Source: Echinicola pacifica DSM 19836 (GTDB lineage: Bacteria > Bacteroidota > Bacteroidia > Cytophagales > Cyclobacteriaceae). Taken from it: DNA of 64,000 bases. A program made the translations under genes and the position numbers. The DNA is taken from assembly GCF_000373245.1 (NCBI RefSeq), contig NZ_KB890758.1, forward strand, positions 60,855 to 124,854, given 5' to 3'. The notes beneath the pieces are model-generated. The model worked only from the letters and a program-made list of their open reading frames with translations, was not told the DNA's origin and made no database searches. Shown here piece by piece: positions 18,851 through 28,130 of this stretch (within the stretch, counting starts at the first letter, position 1; every line of letters starts with the position of its first letter).

Positions 18851-20698
18851 ATGAGATTTAAACGTTCTACAATCCTTTTGGCCATGGGCCTGGGGCTGAT
18901 TTGCGGAGCACAAGCCCAAAACGGCAGCTGGCAACAAGCTGTAAAATACAATATGGACATCGAAATGGATGTCGAAACCAACCAATATGAAGGTAGCCAG
19001 GAGCTGGAATACACCAACAATTCTCCCGACACCCTCTATAAGGCATTTTATCATTTATATTATAATGCCTTCCAGCCAAACAGCATGATGGACGTGCGCT
19101 CCAGATCCATCGCTGATCCAGATGGCCGGGTGAAAGACCGAATCGCCAACCTTAGCCCAGAGGAAATTGGGTATTTGAAGGTGAATTCACTCAAGATGAA
19201 TGGCAAGAAGCAAGACTATGAGCATGTGGGAACCATTCTTGAGGTACAGCTATCCGAGCCCATCCTACCCAATAGCAGCGTGACCTTCAGCATGGATTTT
19301 GAAGGCCAGGTTCCCTTGCAGGTGAGAAGATCCGGGCGTGACAGCAAAGAGGGCGTTCGCTATTCTATGTCTCAGTGGTACCCTAAAATGGCCAATTATG
19401 ACGATATGGGCTGGCATGCCAACCCCTATATCGGTCGAGAATTTTACGGCATCTGGGGAGATTTCGACGTGAAGATCACCATAGACAAGGAGTATATCCT
19501 TGGTGGTACAGGCTACCTGCAAAACCCCGGGGAGATCGGCTATGGCTATGAGGAAGAAGGTCAAAAAGTGAAACGCCCTCGAGGCAAAAACCTCACCTGG
19601 CACTTCAAAGCCCCTCAAGTACATGACTTCATGTGGGCCGCAGATCCAAAATACACCCATGACAAAATCCAGATGGACAATGGCATCACCATTCACCATC
19701 TGTACATCAAAAATAGCAAGACAGCCACCAACTGGGAGAAATTGAAAGATTATTCTCCAAAGGCCATGGAATACCTAAGCGAGCACTTTGGCCAATACCC
19801 GTATAAACAGTACTCTATCATCCAAGGCGGCGATGGCGGTATGGAATACCCTATGTCCACCCTGATCACTGGCGAAAGAAGCCTACCTAGTCTGGTGGGA
19901 GTTACCGTGCATGAGATGGCTCACAGCTGGTATCAGGGCGTATTAGCCACCAACGAATCCTTGTATTCCTGGATGGATGAAGGCTTTACAAGCTATGCTA
20001 CCAACCTGACCATGTCCTCTATCTTCTCTGAAGAACCTACAGATTTCCCACAAAGAGGGGCCTACTCAAGCTACGAAAGACTAGCCACCTCCGGCAAAGA
20101 GGAGCCCTTGAGCACCCACGCCGACCACTTCCACACCAACTTCGCCTATAGCGCAGCCTCTTATTCAAAAGGCGCTGTATTCCTAGCTCAGCTGGGCTAT
20201 ATCATCGGCGAAGAAAACAGAGACAAGGCCTTACTCAATTATTTTAATGACTGGAAATTCAGACATCCCAGACCCAACGATATTATTCGTGAAATGGAAA
20301 AAGTGAGTGGACTGGAGCTAGACTGGTATAAGGAATATTGGGTATATACCACCAAGACTATTGATTATTCAGTGAAATCAGTGGAAGCCTCAGGGGATGG
20401 CACCAAGATCACCTTACAGCGAGACGGCCTTATGCCTATGCCTATTGACTTGGTCATCACCTATCAGGATGGCAGTCAGGAAATGGTGTATTTGCCACTG
20501 GTCATCCAGCGAGGCATCAAAGCAGAGGAAGCCAATATGCCTGCACGGGTAAAAACACAACGCTGGCCATGGACAAATATCACCACTGATATCCTATTGG
20601 ATAAGGATGTGTCCACTATTCAGCAGGTGGAAATCGACCCAAGCAGAAGGATGGCGGATATAGATCGTGAAAACAACGTGTACAGCACCGAGGAATAA
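18851..20698 (+). CDS. secreted M1-family zinc metallopeptidase (aminopeptidase)
   Basis: Zinc aminopeptidase of the gluzincin clan, exported by a signal peptide (residues 1-22, cleavage after AQA). The 615 residues contain the substrate N-terminus-binding exopeptidase motif as GGMEYP at 329-334 (the GAMEN equivalent), and the zinc site HEMAH at 354-358 with the third ligand Glu377 (HExxH-x18-E). The aspartate and glutamate spacing is canonical, so it should be active. It lacks the long C-terminal HEAT-like domain of E. coli PepN and resembles the shorter periplasmic M1 group common in Bacteroidota. Transcription ends at a perfect terminator at 20781-20820. Confidence 0.93.
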   Translation: MRFKRSTILLAMGLGLICGAQAQNGSWQQAVKYNMDIEMDVETNQYEGSQELEYTNNSPDTLYKAFYHLYYNAFQPNSMMDVRSRSIADPDGRVKDRIANLSPEEIGYLKVNSLKMNGKKQDYEHVGTILEVQLSEPILPNSSVTFSMDFEGQVPLQVRRSGRDSKEGVRYSMSQWYPKMANYDDMGWHANPYIGREFYGIWGDFDVKITIDKEYILGGTGYLQNPGEIGYGYEEEGQKVKRPRGKNLTWHFKAPQVHDFMWAADPKYTHDKIQMDNGITIHHLYIKNSKTATNWEKLKDYSPKAMEYLSEHFGQYPYKQYSIIQGGDGGMEYPMSTLITGERSLPSLVGVTVHEMAHSWYQGVLATNESLYSWMDEGFTSYATNLTMSSIFSEEPTDFPQRGAYSSYERLATSGKEEPLSTHADHFHTNFAYSAASYSKGAVFLAQLGYIIGEENRDKALLNYFNDWKFRHPRPNDIIREMEKVSGLELDWYKEYWVYTTKTIDYSVKSVEASGDGTKITLQRDGLMPMPIDLVITYQDGSQEMVYLPLVIQRGIKAEEANMPARVKTQRWPWTNITTDILLDKDVSTIQQVEIDPSRRMADIDRENNVYSTEE

Positions 20699-20780
20699 TC
20701 CTGAAGACCTCCATCGAAAAATCACCTTATAGGAAGGCGAGAATTTAGCCTCTAAAGAAAGGAATAAATCACTAATTTTT

Positions 20781-20820
20781 AACAATGCCTGCCTGTTATT
20801 AGGCAGGCATTGTTGTTTTT
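20781..20820 (+). terminator. intrinsic terminator after the M1 peptidase gene
   Basis: A 14-bp perfect stem (20781-20794 with 20801-20814) with a 6-base loop is followed by GTTTTT. It lies about 80 bases after the stop. Confidence 0.9.
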
Positions 20821-21199
20821 GGAGGAGGCAGTGACGGCCATCTAGGATATATATGAGCTCGTCTGATCGTAGGCTATTCGATCAGCTAATTCCAGCCTGC
20901 TATACTTTAGCTCTCTGTAAACCTTCCATAAGCGACTCATGTGCGGGGATTTTTTATAATGACATAAGGTATAAGGGGCTTCCCTATTTATCTCCTATAT
21001 CCCCCCACTGTTTAGTAAAGCCCTTAGTAGAGTAAAGGACGTCTTCTTTTTAGGGGAAACATTTAAACAAATAGCACTGGAAAATTTGGAGAAGGAAACT
21101 CAGGACTGACTCAGGGCCTACTCTATGAGCAAGTAAATCTATTCTTGTCCTTAGGTACGATCTAGAGAGACTGGTCTTGGTATGTTTTTTTATAGGCAC
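20821..21199. other. convergent intergenic, no gene seen
   Basis: About 380 bases between the terminators of two converging units. A 60-codon plus-strand frame here lacks protein-like features and I do not call it. Nothing else was seen. Confidence 0.5.
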
Positions 21200-21234
21200 A
21201 AAAAAAACCTCTGGAGCATTGTTCCAGAGGTTTT
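21200..21234 (-). terminator. intrinsic terminator of the efflux operon
   Basis: A 12-bp perfect stem (21204-21215 with 21223-21234) has a 7-base loop. On the minus strand it is followed by an eight-base T run (A run 21200-21207). It lies about 40 bases past the RND gene stop. Confidence 0.9.
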
Positions 21235-21276
21235 AACACTTAAAAAACCACCAACCTTTAAATAAATCTATATAAA

Positions 21277-24200
21277 CTATTTTTTACGAATAGCTATATT
21301 GACTTTGTCTGCCAGTAAATACATGACAGGTACAATTACTAACGTTAAGAAGGTCGCAAAGGTTAACCCAAATATCACTGTCCAAGCCATGGGTCCCCAA
21401 AAATCTGCATTATCACCTCCTACGTAGAATTGAGGGTCGAATTCTGAGAATAAAGTGAAGAAATTTATATTCATTCCTATTGCCATCGGCACCAAACCAA
21501 GGATGGTCGTGATGGCGGTAAGCAATACGGGACGCAAACGAGTCTTACCACCTTCCACGATACTACCCATCACCTCAGAATACGGCAGATGCTCGTCTTC
21601 TGTAAGGTTCATCTCCGATCGCTTACGTTCCCGGATAAGATTAGTATAATCGATCAGTACGATGGCGTTGTTCACCACTACCCCGGCTAGGGAGATGATA
21701 CCAATACCAGTCATGATCACCACGAAGTCCATATTGAAGGTGGCTAGACCAATAAATACCCCGATAGTACTCAATATCACTGAGCCCATAATGATAAATG
21801 GAGTCATGAGAGAGTTGAATTGAGCCACAATAATCAGGAAAATGGCAGCTACCGCTATCATCATCGCCCGCATTAGGAAGGCCATGGATTTAGCTTGCTC
21901 TTCTTGCTCTCCAGTAAACTTCACGTCGATGCCATCAGGAAGATCATAGTCAGTCATCATAGAGCGAATTCTGTCGTTGATTTCCGTTGGGTTGAAGCCT
22001 TCATTTACATTGGAGTAAATGGTGATAACCTTATCCAAATCCTTTCTCTTCACGGAGCCGTAAGTGGAGCTGTACTCTACATTGGCCACGGAGGTGATAG
22101 GGATATGGCGTTTATTACCGAACTTATCCATAAAGTAAACCTTCTTATTTACCAAGGCATCCACATCATAGCGGTACTTTTCGTCCAGTCTAAGCTGGAT
22201 AGGATAGTCATCTTCTCCTTCTTTATACTTGGAAACTTCCAGTCCAAAGATTGCCGTTCTAAGTTCATTGGCGATAGTAGAAGTGGATAAGCCATATCTT
22301 CTGGCCTTTTCTCTATCGATATTCACCACCAATTCGGGCTTACCCGTCTCCAGGTCCATCTTTAATTCTTCTATTCCTCCTATATTGGCGGAATTGATGA
22401 ACTCACGGATGTTTTCCACCTCACCGATCAGTTTATCATAATCTTCTCCACTTACCTCTATATTAATAGGCTTACCTACAGGAGGTCCATTTTGCTCTTT
22501 ATCCACCGTAATCTGGACGCCAGGATATTTCACCATTGCTTCTCTGAGCTCTTCCATGATATCAGAGGTATTCTTACCATTTCGGTATTGATACTCCACA
22601 AAACTCACGGTAAGCATGGCCTTATGAGGGGTCACTCCCATGCTGGCGCCCTCGGAGGGATCACTAGTCCCCTCACCTACCTGCGCGATGAAGGCTTCCA
22701 CAATATCCTTATGAGGTTTGATCAATTGGATGACCTCATCCTCCACGGTTTTACTAAATTCATTGGTCGCTTCTATATCCGTACCGATAGGATATTCGAT
22801 GAAGATATTGACATAGTTCGGGTCGCTACTAGGAAAGAATTCCACTTTTGGAGACCGAAGCATAAGTAGTAATAATGAAAACACTAGCACTCCAAACATC
22901 CCAACCAGGAACAAATAGGGCTTTTTGCCATGGAGGGCAAACTTCAGCATAGCTTCATATTTCTCCTCAAGCCAAACCAGGAATACCTGCTGGAACCAGC
23001 GAATGGCCTTTTTCATAAATACGGCATTCACCAAAGTGATGATGGTGGCCAGCATCGCAATATTGGCGATGGTCACCGCACCTGCTATATAGCCGATCGT
23101 GGCGATGGTCAGCAGCGTCCCTGCGATCAGGAAGGAACGTCTTTTGGGCCTCACATCATCCAGATCCTGGATTTTCATAAACATGGCCGTGATTACCGGA
23201 TTGATCACCAAACCCACAAAAAGGGAGGATGAAAGCACAATAATCAGGGTAATAGGGAGGTATTTCATAAATTCCCCCATAATATCCTGCCAGAATGCCA
23301 ATGGAATAAATGCTGCCACGGTGGTGGCCGTGGAGGTGATAATCGGCCAAGCCACTTCTCCCACACCTTCTTTGGCGGCACGGAGAGGCTTCATGCCATC
23401 CTGCATCAGTCGGTAGATATTCTCTACCACCACGATACCATTATCCACCAACATCCCCAAAGCGAGAATCATGGAGAACAACACCATCATATTCAGCGTC
23501 ACCCCAAAGGCATTGAGCACCATAAAGGAGATAAACATGGATAGAGGAATCGCAATCCCCACAAATAATGCATTTCTAAATCCTAAGAAAAACATCAATA
23601 CCACAATCACCAAGATCACTCCGGAGATAATGCTATTCTCCAAATTGGCCACCATGCTTCGGGTAGCCTTGGACTGGTCATTGGTAATACTCACCTTCAG
23701 ACCAGGAGGAAAATGCGTGCTTTTAGCCTCCGCAATGATTTCCTTTATCTTATCACTGGCGTCGAGCAGGTTTTCGCCACCTCGCTTCACCACATTGACG
23801 GTCACCACGGGCAGTTTGGATGCTCGGGCATAGGATTCTCTTTCTTTATAGGTATCTTTTACCTCGGCGACATCCCGAAGATAGACGATATTTCCCCCTT
23901 CATTCTTCACAATAATATCCTTCAGCTCCATGGGATCCTCAAATTCCCCTGTGATACGAAGTGCTCGTCGGAAATCGCCGCTGAGGATATTACCACCAGA
24001 GATGGTCACATTCTCCATGGAGACCGCATCCGCGATATCATTGAAGCTCACTTCACGGGCTTCCATCTTGAATAGATCCGCATTGATCTGAATCTCCCTA
24101 TCAATGGTCCCTGTGAGGTCTGCCTTAGAAATCTCTGGTAAAGCCTCAATCTCATCTTCCAAATACTCGCCATATTCCTTCAACTCCTCCTGAGAATAAT

Positions 24201-24681
24201 TTCCAGAAAGGTTTACGAACATGATTGGCATTTCGGAGAAATCCAGCTCGAAGATATTTGGATCCTGATCCAAGTCGGTAGGCAGTTCGCTTTTGGACTT
24301 GTCCACCGCATCTTTTACATCCTGCAAAGCCCTGGAAATAACGACATTAGGATTAAACTCCACGATGATGGTGGAGTAATCCTGTATGGAAGTGGACTCG
24401 ATGGATTTCACATCCTTGAGTGACTTCAGTTCCTTTTCGATAGGCCGGGTGATGAGGTTTTCTATATCAACGGGCGAATTGCCGGGATAGCTGGTACCCA
24501 CATATACGGTCGGGATTACGATCTCAGGAAAACTCTCCTTTGGCATCGTTTTATAGGCATATATCCCCATGAAGGTGATAATTAAGGACAGTATTACTAC
24601 ACTGATCTTATTATCAACGGCCATGGATGACAAGCCAAATTCCCGCTTTCCTTTTTTATTGTTAGTGTCCTGATCTGTCAT
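21277..24681 (-). CDS. RND-family efflux transporter (AcrB/HAE-like inner-membrane pump)
   Basis: Proton-driven pump subunit, 1134 residues, expected to form a trimer and expel lipophilic or toxic compounds through the co-encoded MFP and TolC proteins. There is an N-terminal membrane helix after a polar leader (about 23-45). Two large periplasmic halves follow, each with a six-helix membrane bundle, including GMLVDNGIVVVENIYR in the first half (the conserved Asp for proton relay) and AGVVVNNAIVLIDY in the second. An extra two-helix insertion (about 500-545) lies between the bundles. The start is 2 bases after the MFP stop; it is the last gene of the operon. Substrate cannot be deduced. Confidence 0.93.
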   Translation of the reverse strand: MTDQDTNNKKGKREFGLSSMAVDNKISVVILSLIITFMGIYAYKTMPKESFPEIVIPTVYVGTSYPGNSPVDIENLITRPIEKELKSLKDVKSIESTSIQDYSTIIVEFNPNVVISRALQDVKDAVDKSKSELPTDLDQDPNIFELDFSEMPIMFVNLSGNYSQEELKEYGEYLEDEIEALPEISKADLTGTIDREIQINADLFKMEAREVSFNDIADAVSMENVTISGGNILSGDFRRALRITGEFEDPMELKDIIVKNEGGNIVYLRDVAEVKDTYKERESYARASKLPVVTVNVVKRGGENLLDASDKIKEIIAEAKSTHFPPGLKVSITNDQSKATRSMVANLENSIISGVILVIVVLMFFLGFRNALFVGIAIPLSMFISFMVLNAFGVTLNMMVLFSMILALGMLVDNGIVVVENIYRLMQDGMKPLRAAKEGVGEVAWPIITSTATTVAAFIPLAFWQDIMGEFMKYLPITLIIVLSSSLFVGLVINPVITAMFMKIQDLDDVRPKRRSFLIAGTLLTIATIGYIAGAVTIANIAMLATIITLVNAVFMKKAIRWFQQVFLVWLEEKYEAMLKFALHGKKPYLFLVGMFGVLVFSLLLLMLRSPKVEFFPSSDPNYVNIFIEYPIGTDIEATNEFSKTVEDEVIQLIKPHKDIVEAFIAQVGEGTSDPSEGASMGVTPHKAMLTVSFVEYQYRNGKNTSDIMEELREAMVKYPGVQITVDKEQNGPPVGKPINIEVSGEDYDKLIGEVENIREFINSANIGGIEELKMDLETGKPELVVNIDREKARRYGLSTSTIANELRTAIFGLEVSKYKEGEDDYPIQLRLDEKYRYDVDALVNKKVYFMDKFGNKRHIPITSVANVEYSSTYGSVKRKDLDKVITIYSNVNEGFNPTEINDRIRSMMTDYDLPDGIDVKFTGEQEEQAKSMAFLMRAMMIAVAAIFLIIVAQFNSLMTPFIIMGSVILSTIGVFIGLATFNMDFVVIMTGIGIISLAGVVVNNAIVLIDYTNLIRERKRSEMNLTEDEHLPYSEVMGSIVEGGKTRLRPVLLTAITTILGLVPMAIGMNINFFTLFSEFDPQFYVGGDNADFWGPMAWTVIFGLTFATFLTLVIVPVMYLLADKVNIAIRKK

Positions 24682-24683
24682 GA

Positions 24684-25847
24684 TTAATTTTTGACGATTT
24701 CCACATTAGCCCCTTCGGTTACTTCTCTGAAGCCTTTTTCTATGATCAGCTCCCCACCGGAAAGTCCTTCTTTGATTTCAGACTTCTGATGGTAGGTTTC
24801 GCCTTTGGTCACATATTGTTTGATGGCCTTATTGTCTTTGACCACATAGACGTATTCTCCAATATTATCACGCTGGATAAGATTGGTAGGCACAGTCACG
24901 GCATCTTTGTTTTCGTAATCCTTGATTTTCAGCACCGAGATCATATTAGGCTTGACATGCTTGAGGTTTGGAAGGAATACTTCCACCTTAAAGGTCCGGT
25001 TGCTAGGATTGATAATCGCCCCCACGGCCGTCACCTTGGTCTGGATCACGCGGTCAGTGGAGGGGAATTCTACCATCACTGAGTCGCCTTGCTCCAATAC
25101 ACCCACATAAGCCTCAGAGATATCGCCTTCTATATAAAGGTCACTATCTCCCACAAAGTTGATAATAGACATACCTGGCTGCACCAGTTCTCCTAATCTC
25201 ACCGAAACGGTCTCCACGGTTCCATTATAGGGAGCTCTGATGGAAGCTTTACCCTTTTGGGTTTGCAGGGTTTCCAGGTTTCTTTCGAGGCTTTCCATGC
25301 GGTTTTTGGCCTCAAGGTACTGTACCTCCGTGCCGATTTCCCGATCCCAGAGTCTCTTTTGTTTCTCGTATAAAGTTTGGGCTAGCTCCATTTGAGTTTC
25401 GAGCTCAGCGATATTATTATCGACTGATTCGGCATCGATGCTTACGAGCACATCCCCTTTGGAGACGCGCATACCTTCTTTGGCCTTGATATCCTCGATA
25501 CGTCCGGCGACTTCCGCTCCGATATTTACATTTTTCTTAGAGAGTACATTGCCTGTTACTTCCAGGAAATGTTCGAAGGCCTGCTTTTCGGCAGGGATGG
25601 TGGTCACAAGGACCGATTTCCTATTGGACATTGCAAAGGTGGTGTCCTCCTCAGAAATCTCTTCCTCCAGGCTCGCGATTTTATCTTTTAAGGAGTGATA
25701 ATCGTCCTTATAAGTCGCCAATTGTTCTTTTTTGGCTTCAAGATCTTGCTCTTTTGGGCCACATGAAAAAGTCATCGCCACTATAGCTGCAAGAGACAGT
25801 TGAGAAAATGTTTTCATATTTGTCAAAGGGTGTAGGTGTTTGTTCAT
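24684..25847 (-). CDS. RND efflux membrane-fusion (periplasmic adaptor) lipoprotein
   Basis: Adaptor linking the RND pump to the TolC-type channel. 387 residues if started at 25847, where the ATG overlaps the TolC stop by 4 bases (translational coupling). An internal ATG at 25817 gives a tidier lipoprotein signal peptide ending in lipobox MTFSC, so either start is possible. After the lipidated Cys comes a coiled-coil-rich stretch, the lipoyl/barrel-sandwich half IGAEVAGRIEDIKAKEGM, a second coiled coil, then IRAPYNGTVETVSVRLGELV and a beta-barrel domain. This order is standard for HlyD/AcrA-type adaptors. Confidence 0.92.
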   Translation of the reverse strand: MNKHLHPLTNMKTFSQLSLAAIVAMTFSCGPKEQDLEAKKEQLATYKDDYHSLKDKIASLEEEISEEDTTFAMSNRKSVLVTTIPAEKQAFEHFLEVTGNVLSKKNVNIGAEVAGRIEDIKAKEGMRVSKGDVLVSIDAESVDNNIAELETQMELAQTLYEKQKRLWDREIGTEVQYLEAKNRMESLERNLETLQTQKGKASIRAPYNGTVETVSVRLGELVQPGMSIINFVGDSDLYIEGDISEAYVGVLEQGDSVMVEFPSTDRVIQTKVTAVGAIINPSNRTFKVEVFLPNLKHVKPNMISVLKIKDYENKDAVTVPTNLIQRDNIGEYVYVVKDNKAIKQYVTKGETYHQKSEIKEGLSGGELIIEKGFREVTEGANVEIVKN

Positions 25848-27199
25848 CGTAAAATTCCTAATGCTTTTTCTAAATCCACCTTGGCAATCAAGGCGTCATA
25901 CAAGGCGGTATAATAATTAATTTCAGCTTCTTTCAGGTCAGAGTCCGCTTCCACCACCTCTAGGTTGGTGCCCACGCCTTCGGAATATTTGATTCGGCTA
26001 ATCGTATATACCTCAGTAGCCAAGTCCATATTCTCACGCTGTACCTCGAGTGTTCTCAGGTTGTTTTGCAAGGTGGTTTTGGCTTGATAGCGCTCCACTT
26101 CGATGTTTTCGTCTAACATCACACGTTGGTTTTCGATCTGCTGAAGCTGAATTCTATTTTGCTGAATTCGCTTGGCCTTGGCCAGTCCATCAAAAATCGG
26201 AACGCTTAAGGTCACGCCCACAAAAGCCCCCGTGTACCAGTTGGCACCATCCCATACCGAGTTAAACTCCTGCCCGGCACCACTACGCTGGTAGGTAAAA
26301 TTGGCATCTAGGCTAGGGAGATATTGCGCCGTATTATTCTTAAGGTCCAATCTCACCAAATCCCAATTGGTCTGTAATTGATCTACTTCCACGCGTCTAT
26401 AGCCTGGGTTTTCCAGGAGCTCTTTTATTTCCTCAGGCTTGTTCAGGTCACGCAGAGTTTGTGTGATCTTCATCTCATAAGCCAGTGGAAGTCCCATTTG
26501 TACTTTGAGCAACTGCTTGCTGATATCGAAAGCGGCATTGATCTTATCCAGTTCGGTGCTCATATTATTATACTGCACCTTTACCCGGGAGACGTCGATC
26601 TTCTCTGCAAAACCTTCCTCATGCAAGGCCGTGGTTTCCTGAAGGAGGGAATCTATCCTTGCCAAGTTGGCCTCCGCGAGTTCCATTCGATCATGATTGA
26701 CTAAGACGGTATAGAAAGCCTTCTTGACATCTTCTATCACATCATTTTCGGTCTTTTCACGATCAAATTCGCTAAGCTGCCTAACGGTCTTGGCGGCCTT
26801 TAACCCCACAAAATACGACCCATCAAAAATCATCTGAGTAACCGTCACCGAAATGCCACTCTGGTAGTTGACCCCAAACTGAATGGGGATAACATCGGAG
26901 GGGTTGTCAGGATCTGCAAAAGGGCCCTCATTGGGCAGAAACATCACTGGAATAGCGACGTTTTTGGTAAAATCAAAGCCTCCATTGATCTGGGGTAAGC
27001 CTTGAGCGACCTGCTCACCTACTGAAGCTTTAGAGGCAAAAGTCTCAAGCAATGCGTTTTTTGCATCGGCATTGTTTTCTAGTGCATATTGTACACTTTC
27101 CTCTAAGGTAAACTCCAACACTTCCTGTGCTGACACCTGACTGAACAGAAAGCAGGCCAGCAACATCCCTATTAGGGAGAACTTGGTTTTTAATTCCAT
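25844..27199 (-). CDS. TolC-family outer-membrane efflux protein
   Basis: Outer-membrane channel of the tripartite pump, 451 residues with a signal peptide (1-24, ending SAQ). Two related OEP repeats are visible: a first with EESVQYALENNADAKNALLE, and a second near the C-terminus ending with EGVGTNLEVVEADSDLKEAEINYYTALYDAL. The Gly-Thr/Asn-Leu-Glu-Val motif and the final helical repeat are typical. It is preceded by the TetR gene (3-base gap) and overlaps the adaptor gene by 4 bases. Confidence 0.93.
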   Translation of the reverse strand: MELKTKFSLIGMLLACFLFSQVSAQEVLEFTLEESVQYALENNADAKNALLETFASKASVGEQVAQGLPQINGGFDFTKNVAIPVMFLPNEGPFADPDNPSDVIPIQFGVNYQSGISVTVTQMIFDGSYFVGLKAAKTVRQLSEFDREKTENDVIEDVKKAFYTVLVNHDRMELAEANLARIDSLLQETTALHEEGFAEKIDVSRVKVQYNNMSTELDKINAAFDISKQLLKVQMGLPLAYEMKITQTLRDLNKPEEIKELLENPGYRRVEVDQLQTNWDLVRLDLKNNTAQYLPSLDANFTYQRSGAGQEFNSVWDGANWYTGAFVGVTLSVPIFDGLAKAKRIQQNRIQLQQIENQRVMLDENIEVERYQAKTTLQNNLRTLEVQRENMDLATEVYTISRIKYSEGVGTNLEVVEADSDLKEAEINYYTALYDALIAKVDLEKALGILR

Positions 27200-27202
27200 G
27201 AA

Positions 27203-27808
27203 TTAGTTCTGATTATTGATTTTATAAAATTGTTCACGTCCTTTATCGGTCAAAATACCATGTATAAAATGATCCATAAGTACCATCTGTACTTCCACCA
27301 TGCTGAATTTTGAAGGGGGATAAATATTCGGGTCAAAGGTACTGGAAATCTGATTCATTCTCAATAAACCTAGCATCTCTGAGTTGACTTCTGGTCGAAA
27401 TACCCCAGTCTTTTTTCCACGCTCCAAAACGCAAATAATGGTCTTCACGGCGCAGTTATGCTTAAAATCCTGACATAACTTCCAACACCTAGGGTAATAC
27501 CGCTGGATTTCACTTAAAACCAGCGGATTTATATCTGAAAATCGATGTCGAATATATTTTGACACCTCCCTAAATACCTTGATCGGATCCTCCTCCGTGG
27601 CGATCAGGCCTTCAAAAAAAGCTCTATCCTGATCCATGGATCTACTAAAAGCCTCTATGACCAACTCCTCCTTATCCTTAAACTCCTGATAAATGGTCTT
27701 CTTGGATACTCCGGAAGCTTTGGCTATGTCCTCCATGGTCACATAGCGCACCCCAAGCCGGGTAAATTGATCTGAAGCGATCTCCAAGATTTTATTCCTC
27801 GTTTCCAA
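27203..27808 (-). CDS. TetR/AcrR-family repressor of the efflux operon
   Basis: DNA-binding repressor, 201 residues. Its N-terminal helix-turn-helix is at about 25-46 (TMEDIAKASGVSKKTIYQEF), a textbook TetR signature. The C-terminal ligand-binding half is unlike any specific subgroup that I recognise. It is the first gene of the tetR-tolC-MFP-RND operon, so it probably controls its own transcription. A three-half-site repeat at 27845-27872 upstream is the likely operator. Confidence 0.9.
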   Translation of the reverse strand: METRNKILEIASDQFTRLGVRYVTMEDIAKASGVSKKTIYQEFKDKEELVIEAFSRSMDQDRAFFEGLIATEEDPIKVFREVSKYIRHRFSDINPLVLSEIQRYYPRCWKLCQDFKHNCAVKTIICVLERGKKTGVFRPEVNSEMLGLLRMNQISSTFDPNIYPPSKFSMVEVQMVLMDHFIHGILTDKGREQFYKINNQN

Positions 27809-27844
27809 TCGATTATTTTCTCTGATTTAACGATGCAAAACTCA

Positions 27845-27872
27845 GGAAACTTTATGAAACTTCAAAGTTTCC
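27845..27872. promoter_or_regulatory. candidate TetR operator upstream of the efflux operon
   Basis: GGAAACTTT (27845-27853) is repeated in inverted form as AAAGTTTCC (27864-27872) with a 10-base spacer. The spacer carries a third half-site GAAACTT (27856-27862) in direct orientation, spaced 10 bases from the first. It lies 37-64 bases before the TetR start codon. The size and symmetry suit a TetR dimer. Confidence 0.6.
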
Positions 27873-28065
27873 GCCAAATTTTATTCTATATTTCAGGGAC
27901 TAATCAAAAACCTTACTAAAGTTCAAAGCCTTCCATAGGGCATAAAACCAAAGTTTATGCGGAAATCAGTGCACGATACTGAACAGGTGACCGCACGTAT
28001 TCGAACAGTTTTTGAATTAGTTCATGGGGATAAATGAAAAAATAATTGGGTGGCTGGCATTTTGA

Positions 28066-28096
28066 TTTAAAGTTTCCCTGCATTTATGTACCTTTG
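28066..28096 (+). promoter_or_regulatory. Bacteroidota-type promoter of purL
   Basis: The -7 box TACCTTTG (28089-28096) matches TAnnTTTG exactly. TTTA at 28066-28069 is 19 bases upstream and differs from the -33 TTTG by one base. Transcription starting a few bases downstream, near 28103, leaves about 28 bases before ATG 28131. Confidence 0.6.
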
Positions 28097-28130
28097 CTGC
28101 TTAATTTATGATCATCCAAGACACACGGAC

